64,000 nt of DNA, taken from the NCBI RefSeq assembly GCF_005405905.1, contig NZ_BJHU01000025.1:248001-312000 (forward strand), in the 5' to 3' direction. The translations under genes were made by a program, and so were the position numbers. The notes below the pieces were generated by a model. The model did not search any database, was not told where the DNA came from, and saw only the letters and a list, made by a program, of their open reading frames with translations. Of this stretch, positions 16,786-28,000 are shown one piece after another (within the stretch, counting starts at the first letter, position 1; the number at the start of each line of letters is the position of its first letter). The stretch is from Acidovorax sp. NB1 (GTDB lineage: Bacteria > Pseudomonadota > Gammaproteobacteria > Burkholderiales > Burkholderiaceae_C).

Positions 16786-18372
16786 TCAATTCACCTTGAT
16801 CAGCCGCCAATCGATGCGGTTGTCCGGCCGCTGCACCAGCTCCACGTTTTTCTTCATGGCCCAGGCCAGCATCTGGTTGTGCAGGGGGATGTTGGCCACG
16901 GTGTCGTTCTGCAGTTGCAGGCCTTCGGTCAGCAGTCGGTTGCGCACGGGCTGGTCGGTCTCGGTTTTCACGCGGTCCACGATGTAGTCCATGCGCTCGT
17001 TGCTGTAGCGGCCCAGGTTGTAGTTGCCGTCGCCGCCCGTGGTCTTGGTGCGGGTGAGCGACTGCAGGGTGTACAGCGCGTCGAACGTGGGCACGCCCCA
17101 GCTGAGCAGGGCAATGCTGGCCTCGTGCCGCTGGGCCATGGGGTAGTAGGTGACCGAGGGCATCGTGCGCAGCTTGGCCTTCACACCGACGCGCGACCAC
17201 ATCGAGGTGATGGCCTGGCACAGCTCCTCGTCCTGGATGATGGCGTTGTTGCTGCAGGCAAAGTCCACCTCGAAGCCGTCCTTGTAGCCCGCCTCGGCCA
17301 GCAGCGCCTTGGCGGCATTGGGGTCGTAAGGCAGGCGCTTATCTGCGGCATCGGTCCAGCCGTTGACCAGCGGCGACACGATGGCCCCGGTGGGCTTGGA
17401 CATGCCCCGCATGGTCACGCGCTGCAGCGTGGCACTGTCTATGGCCTGGTAGAGCGCCTTGCGCACGCGCAGGTCCTTGAGCGGGTTCTTGCCCTTGATG
17501 TTGCCGCCAGGGAGCTCGTCGCGGAACTGGTCCATGGCCAGGTACACGGTGCGGTTCTCCACCATCTCCATGACCTTGAGGTTGGGGTGAGCCTTGAGGC
17601 GGCCCAGGTCCTGGATGCTGGTGTCACGCACCATGTCCACCTCGCCCGACAGCAGTGCGGCAATGCGTGTGGCCTCGGACTTGATGGGGGTGAAGGTGAT
17701 CTCAGTCACATTGCCTTCGGTCTTGCCTGCGTTCCACCAGTTGGGGTTGGCAGTGAACACGATCTTCTGGTCAGGCACCCATTCCTTGAGCATGAAGGGG
17801 CCGGTGCCCATCGCGTTGCGGTGGGAGTAGGTTTCGTCCTTGGACTTGATGTCCTTGGGTTCGACCGCGTTGTGTTTTTCGGCCCAGGCCTTGCTCATCA
17901 CGCGCAGCTCGGTGAGCTGGTTCAGGATCACCGGGTTGGGGTTCTTCAGGAAGATATCGATGGTCTCGCCATCCACCTTGGCGATGCGGTCCATGCCCTG
18001 GGTGTAGATGGAGTAGGTAGACGTCTTGCTCATGGCGCGCTGCAGCGAAAAGACCACGTCATCGGCGGTCATGGCCGAGCCATCGCTGAACTTCACACCC
18101 TGGCGCAGCTTCACGCGCAGCTGCGTGGGGCTGACCTGCTGCCACGACGTGGCCAGCAGCGGCTCGACCTTGAGGGTGCGGCTGTTGAACATGACCAGCG
18201 ACTCGTACACGGCCGCATGGATGCCGTTGCCCAAAGCGCTGTTCTGCGAATGGATGTCCATGCTCTGGATATCGGTGGAGCCTGCCCACTTGAACGGTTT
18301 TGCCGACACGGTGGGAGCAACGGTTGCCAGGGCCAGGGTGGCGGCCGCCAGCAGAGAACGGTTGAATCGCAT
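16786..18372 (-). CDS. ABC transporter substrate-binding protein, oligopeptide/dipeptide type (SBP family 5)
   Basis: A 528-aa periplasmic binding protein for peptides, nickel-chelates or similar solutes. AAGGAAA precedes the start at 18372. The signal peptide is residues 1-24 (SLLAAATLALATVAPTVSA). Family features include VYESLVMFNSRTLKVEPLLATSW, LRVKLRQGVKFSDGSAMTADDVVFSLQRAM, GTGPFMLKEWVPDQKIVFTANPNWW and VRKALYQAID. Its permease and ATPase genes are not in view; the neighbours are ynfA (convergent) and a BON gene (upstream, same strand). The substrate is not deducible. Confidence 0.92.
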   Translation of the reverse strand: MRFNRSLLAAATLALATVAPTVSAKPFKWAGSTDIQSMDIHSQNSALGNGIHAAVYESLVMFNSRTLKVEPLLATSWQQVSPTQLRVKLRQGVKFSDGSAMTADDVVFSLQRAMSKTSTYSIYTQGMDRIAKVDGETIDIFLKNPNPVILNQLTELRVMSKAWAEKHNAVEPKDIKSKDETYSHRNAMGTGPFMLKEWVPDQKIVFTANPNWWNAGKTEGNVTEITFTPIKSEATRIAALLSGEVDMVRDTSIQDLGRLKAHPNLKVMEMVENRTVYLAMDQFRDELPGGNIKGKNPLKDLRVRKALYQAIDSATLQRVTMRGMSKPTGAIVSPLVNGWTDAADKRLPYDPNAAKALLAEAGYKDGFEVDFACSNNAIIQDEELCQAITSMWSRVGVKAKLRTMPSVTYYPMAQRHEASIALLSWGVPTFDALYTLQSLTRTKTTGGDGNYNLGRYSNERMDYIVDRVKTETDQPVRNRLLTEGLQLQNDTVANIPLHNQMLAWAMKKNVELVQRPDNRIDWRLIKVN

Positions 18373-18541
18373 GACGTGATTTCCTTGGTGAAATAGGAGA
18401 ACCGGCAATATGCAGCAGGAAACAGGCCAGCCCAAGCCCCCACGCGCCATGTGTGGCACAGGCGATGCAAGCCCGTATCCGGACCGATTGCGCACCAGGC
18501 GCGGCTGGGATAAAGAGGCCCCGGCAGCGCCCGTGCGCCAG

Positions 18542-19072
18542 CTACTGCGCGGGCAGCGCCGGGTAGCGCACACCATCGCGCGCCGTGCCCACCTGCAGCA
18601 GGTTGATCACGCCCATCACGTCATCCACCAGCAGCACCGCTTTCTCTAGCGCCTCGGCCTGGGCTTGCGACTGCACGCAGCCCATCAACGTGACCAGCCG
18701 CCGTTCGCCCAGCACCCACACGCTGGTGTCGCCAAAACGGCCGTCCTCGCGGATGTAGCGCTGCACGCGCGGGATGATCTCGGCGTCGTAGAGGTAGGAG
18801 TTGGGCAGGCGGCACCGCCCCACGCGGTGGCAGCTGCCGCCGTGCTGCGATCGCACATGCGCCAGCTCGCGCACTTCCGCCTCTGTGTAGAGCGGACCTT
18901 CGGGCACGGGGCAGTGCGGGACGGCGCTGGTGACCTGAACGAAGGGGTCGTTGAAGGCGTTGGTGCGCGCCTGCGGAGATGCCCCCTCCTGGGCGCTGGC
19001 CGACGACACCGCGAACGCGGCCAGCAGGGGCAGGAGCCCACCCCGGCACCAGCCTGAATCGACACAATGCAT
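18542..19072 (-). CDS. Exported BON-domain protein
   Basis: A 176-aa periplasmic protein. The start at 19072 is backed by a strong purine stretch GGAGAGGAGGG. The signal peptide is about residues 1-27 (LLPLLAAFAVSSASA). The C-terminal part (about 110-165) fits the BON domain: IIPRVQRYIREDGRFGDTSVWVLGERRLVTLMGCVQSQAQAEALEKAVLLVDDVMGVINLLQVG. BON domains bind phospholipid in osmoprotective or envelope proteins such as OsmY and DolP. Several cysteines (SCHRVGRCRLP) are unusual and may form a disulfide. Confidence 0.82.
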   Translation of the reverse strand: MHCVDSGWCRGGLLPLLAAFAVSSASAQEGASPQARTNAFNDPFVQVTSAVPHCPVPEGPLYTEAEVRELAHVRSQHGGSCHRVGRCRLPNSYLYDAEIIPRVQRYIREDGRFGDTSVWVLGERRLVTLMGCVQSQAQAEALEKAVLLVDDVMGVINLLQVGTARDGVRYPALPAQ

Positions 19073-19119
19073 GCAGAGCCCTCCTCTCCTGGTGAACCGC
19101 AGCGCTGCAGCATGCAATT

Positions 19120-19173
19120 GCTATCAAATAAATAGCTTACAAACATTTATAGGCGCGCGGAGACGGCTATTTT
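19120..19173 (+). repeat. 54-bp intergenic element, copy 3
   Basis: GCTAT-N7-ATAGC at 19120-19136, then TAGGCGCGCGGAGACGGCTATTTT ending at 19173. It sits between the divergent BON and exonuclease genes, so here it cannot be a gene-end structure. Confidence 0.65.
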
Positions 19174-19252
19174 CTTCCATATTTTCACCGGCGCGCGACG
19201 GATATCCCAAGTCGCACCTCGGCTTTGGCGGGGCGCCTACGATCCCACCCAC

Positions 19253-20314
19253 ATGCACCGCAACGATCTGATCGTCCACCGCCCCGAAGGCTTGTACTGC
19301 CCGCAGGGCGACTTTTACATCGACCCCTGGCGGCCGGTGGAGCGGGCCGTGATCACACACGCCCATTCAGACCACGCACGCATGGGCTCGGCCCACTACC
19401 TGGCGCACGAGGGCAGCGCGGGCACGCTGCGCAACCGGCTGGGCGCGGGCATTGATCTGCAGACGCTGGGCTACGGCGAGGTCATCGACCACCATGGCGT
19501 GCGGGTGTCGCTGCACCCCGCCGGGCATGTGCTGGGCTCGGCCCAGGTGCGGGTGGAACACGGCGGCCAGGTGTGGGTGGCCTCGGGCGACTACAAGCTC
19601 GAAGACGATGGCACCTGCCCGCCGTTCGAGCCGGTGCGCTGCCACACCTTCATCACCGAATCGACCTTTGGCCTGCCCATCTACCGCTGGCCGTCGCAGC
19701 CCGCGCTGTTTGCCGACATCAACGCCTGGTGGGCTGCCAATGCGGCGGTGGGCAAGGCCAGCGTGCTGTATGCGTATGCCTTTGGCAAGGCGCAGCGGCT
19801 GCTGCATGGCGTGGATGCCAGCATCGGGCCCATCGTGGTGCATGGGGCGGTGGAGCCGCTCAACGCTGTGTACCGCGCGGCCGGTGTAGCCCTGCCACCC
19901 ACGCTGCGTGTGACGGACCCGGGCCTGACCAAGGCGGACCTGAAACGCGCGCTGGTGCTGGCCCCGCCCTCGGCTGCGGGCACGCCGTGGCTCAAGCGGT
20001 TGGGCGAACACTCCGACGCGTTTGCGAGTGGCTGGATGCTGGTGCGCGGCGCGCGCCGCCGCCGGGGCGTGGACCGGGGCTTTGTGATGAGCGACCACGC
20101 CGACTGGCCGAGCTTGCAGAAAGCCATTGGCGCCACGGGCGCAGAGCGCGTCATCGTGACGCACGGCAGCACGGCGGTGATGGTGCGCTGGCTGTGCGAG
20201 CAAGGGCTGGACGCCCAGGTGTTCGCCACCGAATACGGCGCCGATGACAACGAGGACGACACAGGGGCTGCGCCGGAGCCAGGCAGCGAGCCCGCACCCG
20301 AGGGGACGGCATGA
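19253..20314 (+). CDS. Ligase-associated DNA exonuclease (metallo-beta-lactamase fold)
   Basis: A 353-aa member of the MBL/beta-CASP-like exonucleases found in the four-gene ligase/helicase DNA-repair cassette (TIGR04122 group, as I recall it). The metal-binding motif THAHSDHAR gives His36, His38, Asp40 and His41. Later motifs are HPAGHVLGSAQ, ASGDYKLEDDGTCPPFEPV and FVMSDHADWPSL. It starts the cassette; its stop overlaps the ligase start as ATGA (20311-20314), coupling translation. The C-terminal Asp/Glu/Pro-rich tail is disordered. Expected role: end trimming before ligation. Confidence 0.93.
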   Translation: MHRNDLIVHRPEGLYCPQGDFYIDPWRPVERAVITHAHSDHARMGSAHYLAHEGSAGTLRNRLGAGIDLQTLGYGEVIDHHGVRVSLHPAGHVLGSAQVRVEHGGQVWVASGDYKLEDDGTCPPFEPVRCHTFITESTFGLPIYRWPSQPALFADINAWWAANAAVGKASVLYAYAFGKAQRLLHGVDASIGPIVVHGAVEPLNAVYRAAGVALPPTLRVTDPGLTKADLKRALVLAPPSAAGTPWLKRLGEHSDAFASGWMLVRGARRRRGVDRGFVMSDHADWPSLQKAIGATGAERVIVTHGSTAVMVRWLCEQGLDAQVFATEYGADDNEDDTGAAPEPGSEPAPEGTA

Positions 20315-22005
20315 AGGCCTTTGCCCAGCTGTTCCAGGCGCTCGACGCCACCACCGCGCAGTCGGCCAAACTCGCGGCGCTGGTGGCGTACCTGCGCGTG
20401 GCGCCGCCCACCGATGCGGCCTGGGCCACCTACTTTCTGGCAGGTGGCAAACCGCGCCAGATGGTGCCCACCAAGCGCCTGAAGGCGCTGGCGCAAGAGG
20501 CTGCAGGCCTGCCCGAGTGGCTGTTCGAAGAAAGCTACCAGGCCGTGGGCGACCTGGCCGAAACTCTGGCGCTGCTGCTGCCCCCACCCACCCAACCCAC
20601 CGAACTGACGCTGGCCGAATGGATGGCCCAGCTGCTGCCCCTGCGCGCCCTGCCGCCCGATGAAGCGGATAGCCGTCTGCGCACGCAATGGAACATGCTG
20701 GCGCCCGAGCAGCGCTTTGTGTACTTCAAGCTCATCACCGGCAACTTCCGCGTGGGGGTGTCGCGCCTGCAGGTCACGCAGGCGCTGGCCACGGTGAGCG
20801 CGCTCGACCCCAAGCGCATCGCGCACCGGCTGATGGGCTACACGCAGATCGGCCGGCAGCCGCAGGCCAGCGACTACCAGGCGCTGATCGCGCCGGTGGA
20901 CGAGGATGCCAATACGCCGGATGCTGCCGATGCGGGCCAGCCCTATCCCTTCTTTTTGGCCCACCCGTTCAACCAGCCAGTGGCCGAAATGCCTGCACTG
21001 CTGGGAACGCCCGGCGACTGGCTGGTGGAATGGAAGTGGGACGGCATCCGCGCGCAGATCGTGCGGCGCGCGGGCGCGGTGTGGGTCTGGTCGCGCGGGG
21101 AGGAGCTGGTGACCGACCGCTTCCCCGAACTGGCCGAGGCCGCAATGGCGCAGATGCCCGATGGCACGGTGGTCGATGGCGAGATCCTGGTCTGGCTGCC
21201 CGATGAGCCCCAGCCCCGCCCCTTTGCCGACCTGCAAAAGCGCCTGGGTCGCAAGACGCTGACCCCCAAGCTGCGGCGCGAGCTGCCCGTGGTGCTGGTG
21301 GCCTATGACCTGCTGGAGCACGCCAGGCAAGACCTTCGCCAAGAGCCGCAGCAGGCCCGCCGCGCGCTGCTGGAAGCGGCGCTGCAGCCCCCCGACGCCA
21401 TCGCAGAACCCGTAACCCCACCCACCCTGCGCCTGAGCACCCTGCTGCACGGCCCCGACTGGGCCGACCTCGCGCGGCAGCGCGAGGCCGCGCGCAGCAT
21501 GGGCACCGAGGGCTTCATGCTCAAGCACCGCAGCGCGCAGTACGGCGTGGGCCGCACCAAGGATGTGGGCGTGTGGTGGAAGTGGAAGATCGACCCCATG
21601 AGCGTGGACGCGGTGCTCATCTACGCCCAGCGCGGCCACGGCCGCCGTGCCAGCCTGTACACCGACTACACCTTTGCCGTGTGGACCGGCCCGCAGGACG
21701 ACCCGGAGCGCCAGCTCGTGCCTTTTGCCAAGGCCTATTCGGGCCTGACCGATGCCGAGATTGCTCAGGTGGACGCCATCATCCGCAAGACCACGCGCGA
21801 GAGCTTTGGGCCGGTGCGCAGCGTGGACGCGACGCTGGTGTTTGAGCTGGGCTTTGAGGGCATTGCGAAGAGCCCGCGCCACAAGAGCGGCTTTGCAGTG
21901 CGCTTTCCGCGCATGCTGCGCTGGCGGCAGGACAAACCCGTGGCCGAAGCCGATACCCTGCAAACGCTGATAGCACTGCTACCTGGGGAGGACGTTGCGG
22001 CATGA
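20311..22005 (+). CDS. ATP-dependent DNA ligase of the Lhr/PdeM cassette
   Basis: A 564-aa single-subunit ATP-dependent DNA ligase. An N-terminal DNA-binding domain (about 1-200) contains [11 protein letters not shown]. The nucleotidyltransferase core has the active-site KxDG motif KWDG with Lys242. Further motifs are [29 protein letters not shown] and [25 protein letters not shown], followed by an OB-fold. No polymerase or phosphoesterase domain is fused and no Ku gene is present, so this is not LigD-type end joining but the separate ligase-associated cassette. Start and stop both overlap neighbours as ATGA. Confidence 0.94.
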   Translation: MKAFAQLFQALDATTAQSAKLAALVAYLRVAPPTDAAWATYFLAGGKPRQMVPTKRLKALAQEAAGLPEWLFEESYQAVGDLAETLALLLPPPTQPTELTLAEWMAQLLPLRALPPDEADSRLRTQWNMLAPEQRFVYFKLITGNFRVGVSRLQVTQALATVSALDPKRIAHRLMGYTQIGRQPQASDYQALIAPVDEDANTPDAADAGQPYPFFLAHPFNQPVAEMPALLGTPGDWLVEWKWDGIRAQIVRRAGAVWVWSRGEELVTDRFPELAEAAMAQMPDGTVVDGEILVWLPDEPQPRPFADLQKRLGRKTLTPKLRRELPVVLVAYDLLEHARQDLRQEPQQARRALLEAALQPPDAIAEPVTPPTLRLSTLLHGPDWADLARQREAARSMGTEGFMLKHRSAQYGVGRTKDVGVWWKWKIDPMSVDAVLIYAQRGHGRRASLYTDYTFAVWTGPQDDPERQLVPFAKAYSGLTDAEIAQVDAIIRKTTRESFGPVRSVDATLVFELGFEGIAKSPRHKSGFAVRFPRMLRWRQDKPVAEADTLQTLIALLPGEDVAA

Positions 22006-24710
22006 GCACCACCCGCCGCACGCGCAAGCCCCCGGTGGCACCGAGTGCCGCAGCCGCCTGGATGGCGGCGCGCGGGTGGCAGCCCTTTGGCTTCCAGCAA
22101 GACGTGTGGCGCGCGATGGGCGAGGGCCGCTCGGGCCTGCTGCATGCCACCACAGGGGCTGGCAAGACTTATGCGGTGTGGCTGGGCGCGCTGCAGCACC
22201 TGGCGCAGGCCGATGCTGCACCGGAGCCTGAAGAAGCCCCCAACGCCCGCACCGCCCTGCGCACGCGCCGCGCTGCGGCACCACCCCTCACCGTGCTGTG
22301 GATCACGCCCATGCGCGCCTTGGCTGCCGATTCGCTGCGCGCCCTGCAGGCCCCACTGCCCGACCTGGCCCCCACATGGACCAGCGGGCTGCGCACGGGC
22401 GACACCGCCAGCGGAGAGCGCGCTGCGCAAGACCGCCGCCTGCCCACGCTGCTGGTGACCACGCCCGAAAGCGTCTCGCTGCTGCTGGCCCGCGCCGATG
22501 CGCGGGAGCGCCTGGCCAGCGTGCGCCTGGTGGTGGTGGACGAGTGGCATGAACTGGTGGGCAACAAGCGCGGCGTGCAGGTGCAGCTGGCGCTGGCGCA
22601 CCTGTCGGGCTGGAGCCCGGCACTGCAGGTGTGGGGCATGTCGGCCACGCTGGGCAACCTGGAGGAGGCCCTGCACACCTTGCTGCCCCAGCCCTTGCCC
22701 AACGCACCAGGAGCACCGCCCGCCGTGCTGGTGCAGGGCCGCATCGACAAGCGGCTGGAGGTGCAGGTGATGCTGCCCGCACGGGCCGACCGCTTTGCGT
22801 GGGCGGGCCACATGGGGCTGAGCCTACTGCCGCAGGTGGTGCAGTCGATCGAAGCGGCCGCGTCCACCTTGGTGTTCACCAACACCCGGTCGCAAGCCGA
22901 GCGCTGGTACCAGGCGCTGCTGGAGGCGCGGCCCGACTGGGCGGGCACCCTTGCGCTGCACCATGGGTCGCTGGGGCATGAGGTGCGCGACTGGGTCGAG
23001 CAAGGCCTCAAGGCCGGGCAGCTCAAGGCCGTGGTCTGCACATCGAGCCTGGATCTGGGCGTGGACTTTTTGCCGGTGGAACAGGTGCTGCAGATCGGCT
23101 CGGCCAAGGGCGTGGCGCGGCTGGTGCAACGCGCGGGCCGCTCGGGCCATGCGCCGGGGCGCAGCTCCAGCATCACGCTGGTGCCCACGCACAGCCTGGA
23201 GCTGGTGGAGGCCGCCGCCGCGCGCCATGCGCTGGCGCAGGGCCGCATTGAAGACCGGCACACGCCGCGTGCACCGCTGGATGTGCTGGTGCAGCACCTG
23301 GTGACCGTGGCGCTGGGCGGCGGCTTTGTGCCCGATGTGCTGCTGGCCGAAGTGCGCCGCGCACCGGCCTACGCAGCCTTGACTGACAACGATTGGCAAT
23401 GGGCACTACAGTTTGTGCGCCAGGGCGGCGCGTCGCTGGCCACCTACCCGGACTTTCACCGCGTGGTGCCGGACGACGATGGCATCTGGCGCGTGCCCGA
23501 TGCGCGCCTGGCGCGCCGCCACCGCAGCAACATCGGCACCATCGTGAGCGATGCCGCCATGCAGGTGCAGTTTGTGAGCGGCGGGCGCCTGGGGTCGGTG
23601 GAAGAGAGCTTTATCGCCCGGCTGCGCAAGGGCGATGTGTTCATGTTTGCAGGTCGCCTGCTGGAGCTGGTGCGCACCCAGCAGATGACGGCCTATGTGC
23701 GCATCGCCCCCAAGGGCAGCGCCGCCCTGCCGCGCTGGAGCGGCGGGCGCATGCCGCTGTCGAACACGCTGGCCGATGCAATGCTGGAACAGCTGGCGCA
23801 GGCCGAGCGCAGCGAGTTCACCACACCCGAGATGCGCTGCGCCCAACCGCTGCTGGCGCTGCAGCAGGCCTGGTCGGCCCTGCCTACACCAAGCCGCCTG
23901 GTGGCCGAGACCCTGCACACCCGCGAGGGCTGGCACCTGTACCTGTACCCGCTGGCGGGGCGCCTGGTGCACCTGGGGCTGGCCGGTCTGCTGGGCTGGC
24001 GCGCATCGCAGCAGGTGCCCAACACCTTCTCCATCGCGGTCAACGACTACGGGCTGGAGCTGCTGTCGGCCAAGCCGGTGGACTGGACCACACTGCTGCC
24101 GCGCCTGATTGGCGAAGGCACACACACCACCATCGGCAGCGGGCTCGAAGACGAAGTGCTGGCCAGCCTGAACGCCACCGAGATGGCGCGCAGGCGCTTC
24201 CGCGAGATCGCGCGCATTGCGGGGCTCATCTTTCAAAGCCACCCCGGCGAGCAGCGCAGCAGCCGCCAGCTGCAGGCCTCGTCGTCGCTGTATTACGACG
24301 TGTTTGCGCAGTACGACCCGGGCAACCTGCTGCTGGCCCAGGCCCGTGCCGAGCTGCTGACCAACGAACTGGACATGGACCGCCTGGCGCACACACTGCG
24401 CGACATGCAGGCACAGACCCTGTCCATCCACGCGCTGAAACGCCCCACCCCATTCGCCCTGCCGCTGATGGTGGAGCGCTTTCGCGAGCGCCTGAGCACC
24501 GAGACCCTGGCCGACCGGCTGGCGCGCATGGTGCAGGCGCTGGAGCAAGCGGCCGACGCCACTACCGGCACGCACCTGGCGCAGCACGCCGTGCAGCCCA
24601 CGGACATGGTGTGGGACGTTCCTGAGAACACCAGCAACCGCACACAGCGCGCGCGCCGGGCAGCGGCTGGGAACGCCCCCCGCCGCACCCGCAAACGCCC
24701 CGGACTCTGA
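22002..24710 (+). CDS. Ligase-associated DEXH-box helicase (Lhr-Core family)
   Basis: A 902-aa superfamily-2 DNA helicase, the Lhr-core protein of the cassette. Motif I is TTGAGKT (50-56). Motif Ia is [16 protein letters not shown]. Motif II is DEWH at 180-183. Motif III is [13 protein letters not shown]. The second RecA domain has [54 protein letters not shown]. The winged helix and Lhr beta-barrel regions follow to the basic C-terminus (RRTRKRP). It is expected to move 3'-5' on DNA or DNA/RNA hybrids and to prepare substrates for the coupled nuclease and ligase. Confidence 0.94.
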   Translation: MSTTRRTRKPPVAPSAAAAWMAARGWQPFGFQQDVWRAMGEGRSGLLHATTGAGKTYAVWLGALQHLAQADAAPEPEEAPNARTALRTRRAAAPPLTVLWITPMRALAADSLRALQAPLPDLAPTWTSGLRTGDTASGERAAQDRRLPTLLVTTPESVSLLLARADARERLASVRLVVVDEWHELVGNKRGVQVQLALAHLSGWSPALQVWGMSATLGNLEEALHTLLPQPLPNAPGAPPAVLVQGRIDKRLEVQVMLPARADRFAWAGHMGLSLLPQVVQSIEAAASTLVFTNTRSQAERWYQALLEARPDWAGTLALHHGSLGHEVRDWVEQGLKAGQLKAVVCTSSLDLGVDFLPVEQVLQIGSAKGVARLVQRAGRSGHAPGRSSSITLVPTHSLELVEAAAARHALAQGRIEDRHTPRAPLDVLVQHLVTVALGGGFVPDVLLAEVRRAPAYAALTDNDWQWALQFVRQGGASLATYPDFHRVVPDDDGIWRVPDARLARRHRSNIGTIVSDAAMQVQFVSGGRLGSVEESFIARLRKGDVFMFAGRLLELVRTQQMTAYVRIAPKGSAALPRWSGGRMPLSNTLADAMLEQLAQAERSEFTTPEMRCAQPLLALQQAWSALPTPSRLVAETLHTREGWHLYLYPLAGRLVHLGLAGLLGWRASQQVPNTFSIAVNDYGLELLSAKPVDWTTLLPRLIGEGTHTTIGSGLEDEVLASLNATEMARRRFREIARIAGLIFQSHPGEQRSSRQLQASSSLYYDVFAQYDPGNLLLAQARAELLTNELDMDRLAHTLRDMQAQTLSIHALKRPTPFALPLMVERFRERLSTETLADRLARMVQALEQAADATTGTHLAQHAVQPTDMVWDVPENTSNRTQRARRAAAGNAPRRTRKRPGL

Positions 24711-24715
24711 GCACG

Positions 24716-25417
24716 ATGACCACGTTGCCCGTCAGCGCCCACGCATCCCCCACAGGCGCGCACGCCATCACCCTGCCCTGCGGCACCGCGCTGCAGCTAC
24801 TGCCCCAGCGCGCCCTGTGGTGGCCCGCCGCGCGCAGGGTGCTGGTGGCCGATGTGCATTTCGGCAAGGCAGCCACCTTCCGCCGCGCGGGGCAGCCGGT
24901 GCCGCATGGCACCACGGCCGACAACCTCGCGCGGCTCGACACGGTGCTGGCCGCCACCGGCGCCAACCACCTGGTGTTTCTGGGCGACTTTCTGCACGCA
25001 CGCAGCGGCGCGGCCGATGCGCTGTGGCAGCAGTTGCTCCCCTGGCGCCAGCGCCATGCGCATGTGGCGATGACCCTGGTGCGCGGCAACCATGACCTAC
25101 ATGCGGGCGACCCGCCCACCGCACTGGCGATGGCGCTGGTCAACGAGCCCTGGCGGCCTTGCGCCGATGTGCCGGTACTGGCCTGCCACCACCCGCAGGC
25201 GGTGGCGGGCCACACGGTGCTCGCGGGGCACCTGCACCCCACGCTGCGGCTGCGCGGCCCGGCGCGGGATGCGCTGCGGGCGCCCTGTTTTGGCTGGGGC
25301 GATGGGCAGCTGGTCCTGCCCGCCTTCGGCGCCTTCACCGGTACGGCGCCCGACACGTTGCCCGGGCACTGGGCACGGTTTGCCATCCTGCCCGGCCGCG
25401 TGATGGCCGTTCCCTGA
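24716..25417 (+). CDS. pdeM: Ligase-associated DNA-damage-response phosphoesterase PdeM
   Basis: A 233-aa calcineurin-like endonuclease/phosphoesterase, last gene of the repair cassette, 5 nt after the helicase stop. Metal motifs are VADVHFGKA (Asp46, His48), FLGDFLHAR, RGNHDLH and CHHPQAV, then AGHLHPTLRLRG. The pattern VLVADVHFGKAATFRRAGQPVP is diagnostic of the PdeM group. The three upstream genes overlap; this one starts only a few bases later, so all four are one transcript. Function is from family knowledge, not from this sequence. Confidence 0.92.
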   Translation: MTTLPVSAHASPTGAHAITLPCGTALQLLPQRALWWPAARRVLVADVHFGKAATFRRAGQPVPHGTTADNLARLDTVLAATGANHLVFLGDFLHARSGAADALWQQLLPWRQRHAHVAMTLVRGNHDLHAGDPPTALAMALVNEPWRPCADVPVLACHHPQAVAGHTVLAGHLHPTLRLRGPARDALRAPCFGWGDGQLVLPAFGAFTGTAPDTLPGHWARFAILPGRVMAVP

Positions 25418-25502
25418 GGGTTTTCACAGGGTCTTTGAGGGGGTGGCGCGCAGGCGCCAAGGCGGTCAAACTGCAGGGGGCCGCAGGGTGATTACCACTT
25501 AT

Positions 25503-25533
25503 TTGGTGAAAAAAGATGCCCTGGGCTTATGAT
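25503..25533 (+). promoter_or_regulatory. Candidate promoter upstream of icd
   Basis: In the 254-bp space before icd an AT-rich patch holds TTGGTG (25503-25508) and TATGAT (25528-25533), also readable as GATAAT at 25531-25536. The 19-bp spacing is longer than ideal. This is the only sigma70-like pair in the gap that I can see. Confidence 0.35.
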
Positions 25534-25671
25534 AATTTTGCATTGTGAGATTCGATTGCAAAAACAGGGGTCCCAGACAGCCCCGAGCAAGGAGAATCAG
25601 AGAGCATCCGCGTTTGGCCCCGCTGTGACCCAGCCGGGGGCATTTACATACTCTGTTTCGTGAGACAAGCC

Positions 25672-27906
25672 ATGACGACCCAGCAACCCACCATCATCTA
25701 CACCCTGACCGACGAGGCACCCCGTCTGGCCACGGCTTCCTTCCTGCCCCTGATCCGCACGTTCGCCGCGCCAGCGGGCATCAACGTGGTGGAGTCCGAC
25801 ATCTCGGTGGCCGCCCGTGTTCTGGGTGAGTTTCCCGAGTTCCTGAAGGAAGAGCAGCGCGCGCCCAACACCCTGGCCGAGCTGGGCAAGAAGACGCTGC
25901 AGCCCGATGCCAACATCATCAAGCTGCCCAACATCAGCGCATCGGTCTCCCAGCTGAAGGCGGCCATCGCCGAGCTGCAGTCCAAGGGTTACGCCCTGCC
26001 CGACTACCCCGACCAGCCCAAGGACGACAAAGAGAAAGAGATCAAGGCCCGCTACGGAAAGTGCATCGGCTCGGCCGTGAACCCCGTGCTGCGCGAAGGC
26101 AACTCCGACCGCCGCGCGCCCAAGGCCGTGAAGGAATACGCGCGCAAGAACCCGCATTCCATGGGCGAGTGGAGCCAGGCATCGCGCAGCCACGTCTCGC
26201 ACATGCACCACGGCGACTTCTACCACGGCGAAAAGTCCATGACCCTGGACCGCGCCCGTGACGTGAAGATGGAACTGATCACCAAGAGCGGCAAGACCAT
26301 CATCCTCAAGCCCAAGGTCAGCCTGCTCGACCGCGAAGTGATCGACAGCATGTTCATGAGCAAGAAGGCGCTGCTGGAGTTCTACGAGAAGGAAATCGAA
26401 GACGCGCGCAAGACCGGCGTGATGTTCTCGCTGCATGTGAAGGCCACGATGATGAAGGTGTCGCACCCCATCGTGTTCGGCCACTGCGTGCGCATCTTCT
26501 ACAAGGACGCGTTCGCCAAACACGCCAAGACCTTTGACGAGCTGGGCGTGAACGTGAACAACGGCATGGTCGATCTGTACAGCAAGATCGAGACGCTGCC
26601 ACAAAGCCAGCGCGACGAGATCAAGCGCGACCTGCACGCCTGCCACGAGCACCGCCCCGAGCTGGCCATGGTCGATTCGGCCAAGGGCATCACCAACTTC
26701 CACTCGCCCAACGACATCATCGTGGACGCCTCCATGCCCGCCATGATCCGCAACAGCGGCAAGATGTGGGACGCCAACGGCCGCCTGAAGGACGTGAAGG
26801 CCGTGATGCCCGAATCGACCTTCGCCCGCATCTACCAGGAGATCATCAACTTCTGCAAGTGGCACGGCGCGTTCGACCCCAAGACCATGGGCACGGTGCC
26901 CAACGTGGGCCTGATGGCCCAGCAGGCCGAAGAGTACGGCTCGCACGACAAGACCTTCGAGATCGCCGAAGACGGCGTGGCCAACATCACCGACCTGGCC
27001 ACGGGTGAAGTGCTGCTGAGCCAGAACGTGGAAGCGGGCGACATCTGGCGCATGTGCCAGGTCAAGGACGCCGCGATCCGCGACTGGGTGAAGCTGGCCG
27101 TCAACCGCGCCCGCAACTCCGGCATGCCCGTCGTGTTCTGGCTCGACTCGTACCGCCCACACGAAGCGCAGCTGATCACCAAGGTCAAGATGTACCTGCA
27201 CGAGCACAACACCACCGGCCTGGACATCCAGATCATGAGCCAGGTGCGTGCGATGCGCTACACGCTGGAGCGCGTGATCCGCGGCCTGGACACCATCAGC
27301 GCCACCGGCAACATCCTGCGCGACTACCTGACCGACCTGTTCCCCATCATGGAACTGGGCACCTCGGCCAAGATGCTGTCCATCGTGCCGCTGATGGCGG
27401 GTGGCGGCATGTACGAAACCGGCGCGGGCGGCTCGGCCCCCAAGCATGTGCAGCAGCTGGTGGAAGAAAACCACCTGCGCTGGGACTCGCTGGGCGAGTT
27501 CCTGGCGCTGGCCGTGTCGCTGGAAGACCTGGGCCTGAAGACCGGCAACGCCAAGGCCAAGATCCTGGCCCAGACGCTGGACGCCGCCACGGGCAAGCTG
27601 CTGGACAACAACAAGAACCCCTCGCCCAAGACCGGCCAGCTGGACAACCGTGGCAGCCAGTTCTACCTGGCCATGTACTGGGCCCAGGAACTGGCCGCGC
27701 AAACGGCAGATGCCGACCTGGCCGCCAAGTTTGCGCCCCTGGCCAAGCTGCTCACCGCGAACGAGCAGAAGATCGTGGACGAGCTGAACGCCGTGCAGGG
27801 CCAGCCCACCGACATCGGTGGCTACTACATGCCCGACGTCGCCAAGCTGGATGCCGTGATGCGCCCCAGCAAGACGCTGAACGACGCACTCAGCACGGTG
27901 AAGTAA
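25672..27906 (+). CDS. icd: Isocitrate dehydrogenase, NADP-dependent, monomeric type
   Basis: A 744-aa monomeric IDH that oxidatively decarboxylates isocitrate to 2-oxoglutarate in the TCA cycle, making NADPH. Length matches the monomeric enzyme of Azotobacter/Corynebacterium (about 740 aa), not the dimeric form of about 420. It opens with the class-typical [22 protein letters not shown]. Other signatures are [82 protein letters not shown] and [14 protein letters not shown]. The ATG at 25672 was preferred to a GTG four codons earlier because it gives the usual N-terminus. Followed by a repeat and an intrinsic terminator. Confidence 0.97.
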   Translation: MTTQQPTIIYTLTDEAPRLATASFLPLIRTFAAPAGINVVESDISVAARVLGEFPEFLKEEQRAPNTLAELGKKTLQPDANIIKLPNISASVSQLKAAIAELQSKGYALPDYPDQPKDDKEKEIKARYGKCIGSAVNPVLREGNSDRRAPKAVKEYARKNPHSMGEWSQASRSHVSHMHHGDFYHGEKSMTLDRARDVKMELITKSGKTIILKPKVSLLDREVIDSMFMSKKALLEFYEKEIEDARKTGVMFSLHVKATMMKVSHPIVFGHCVRIFYKDAFAKHAKTFDELGVNVNNGMVDLYSKIETLPQSQRDEIKRDLHACHEHRPELAMVDSAKGITNFHSPNDIIVDASMPAMIRNSGKMWDANGRLKDVKAVMPESTFARIYQEIINFCKWHGAFDPKTMGTVPNVGLMAQQAEEYGSHDKTFEIAEDGVANITDLATGEVLLSQNVEAGDIWRMCQVKDAAIRDWVKLAVNRARNSGMPVVFWLDSYRPHEAQLITKVKMYLHEHNTTGLDIQIMSQVRAMRYTLERVIRGLDTISATGNILRDYLTDLFPIMELGTSAKMLSIVPLMAGGGMYETGAGGSAPKHVQQLVEENHLRWDSLGEFLALAVSLEDLGLKTGNAKAKILAQTLDAATGKLLDNNKNPSPKTGQLDNRGSQFYLAMYWAQELAAQTADADLAAKFAPLAKLLTANEQKIVDELNAVQGQPTDIGGYYMPDVAKLDAVMRPSKTLNDALSTVK

Positions 27907-28000
27907 GCCGTGGCGTGAGCCGCTGGGTTGCTGAGCGCCTGAGCTTGCGAAAGGCGCGCAGCACCTGCGCGGAGGGAGCGCCGGTGGATTTCAGGCATCA

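Noticed and set aside
19681..21963. 760-codon open frame opposite the exonuclease and ligase genes
   Set aside because: Antisense to clear cassette genes, with His/Gln/Gly-biased composition and no recognisable family.
21963..21982. GATAGC...GCTA pair near the ligase 3' end as another 54-bp element
   Set aside because: It lies within coding sequence, lacks the N7 spacing and the GGC-T-run end.
20311..22005. LigD-type non-homologous end joining
   Set aside because: No Ku gene and no polymerase or phosphoesterase domain fused to the ligase; the four-gene cassette context fits better.
25597..27702. 701-codon open frame opposite icd
   Set aside because: Antisense shadow caused by high third-position GC; icd is certain.
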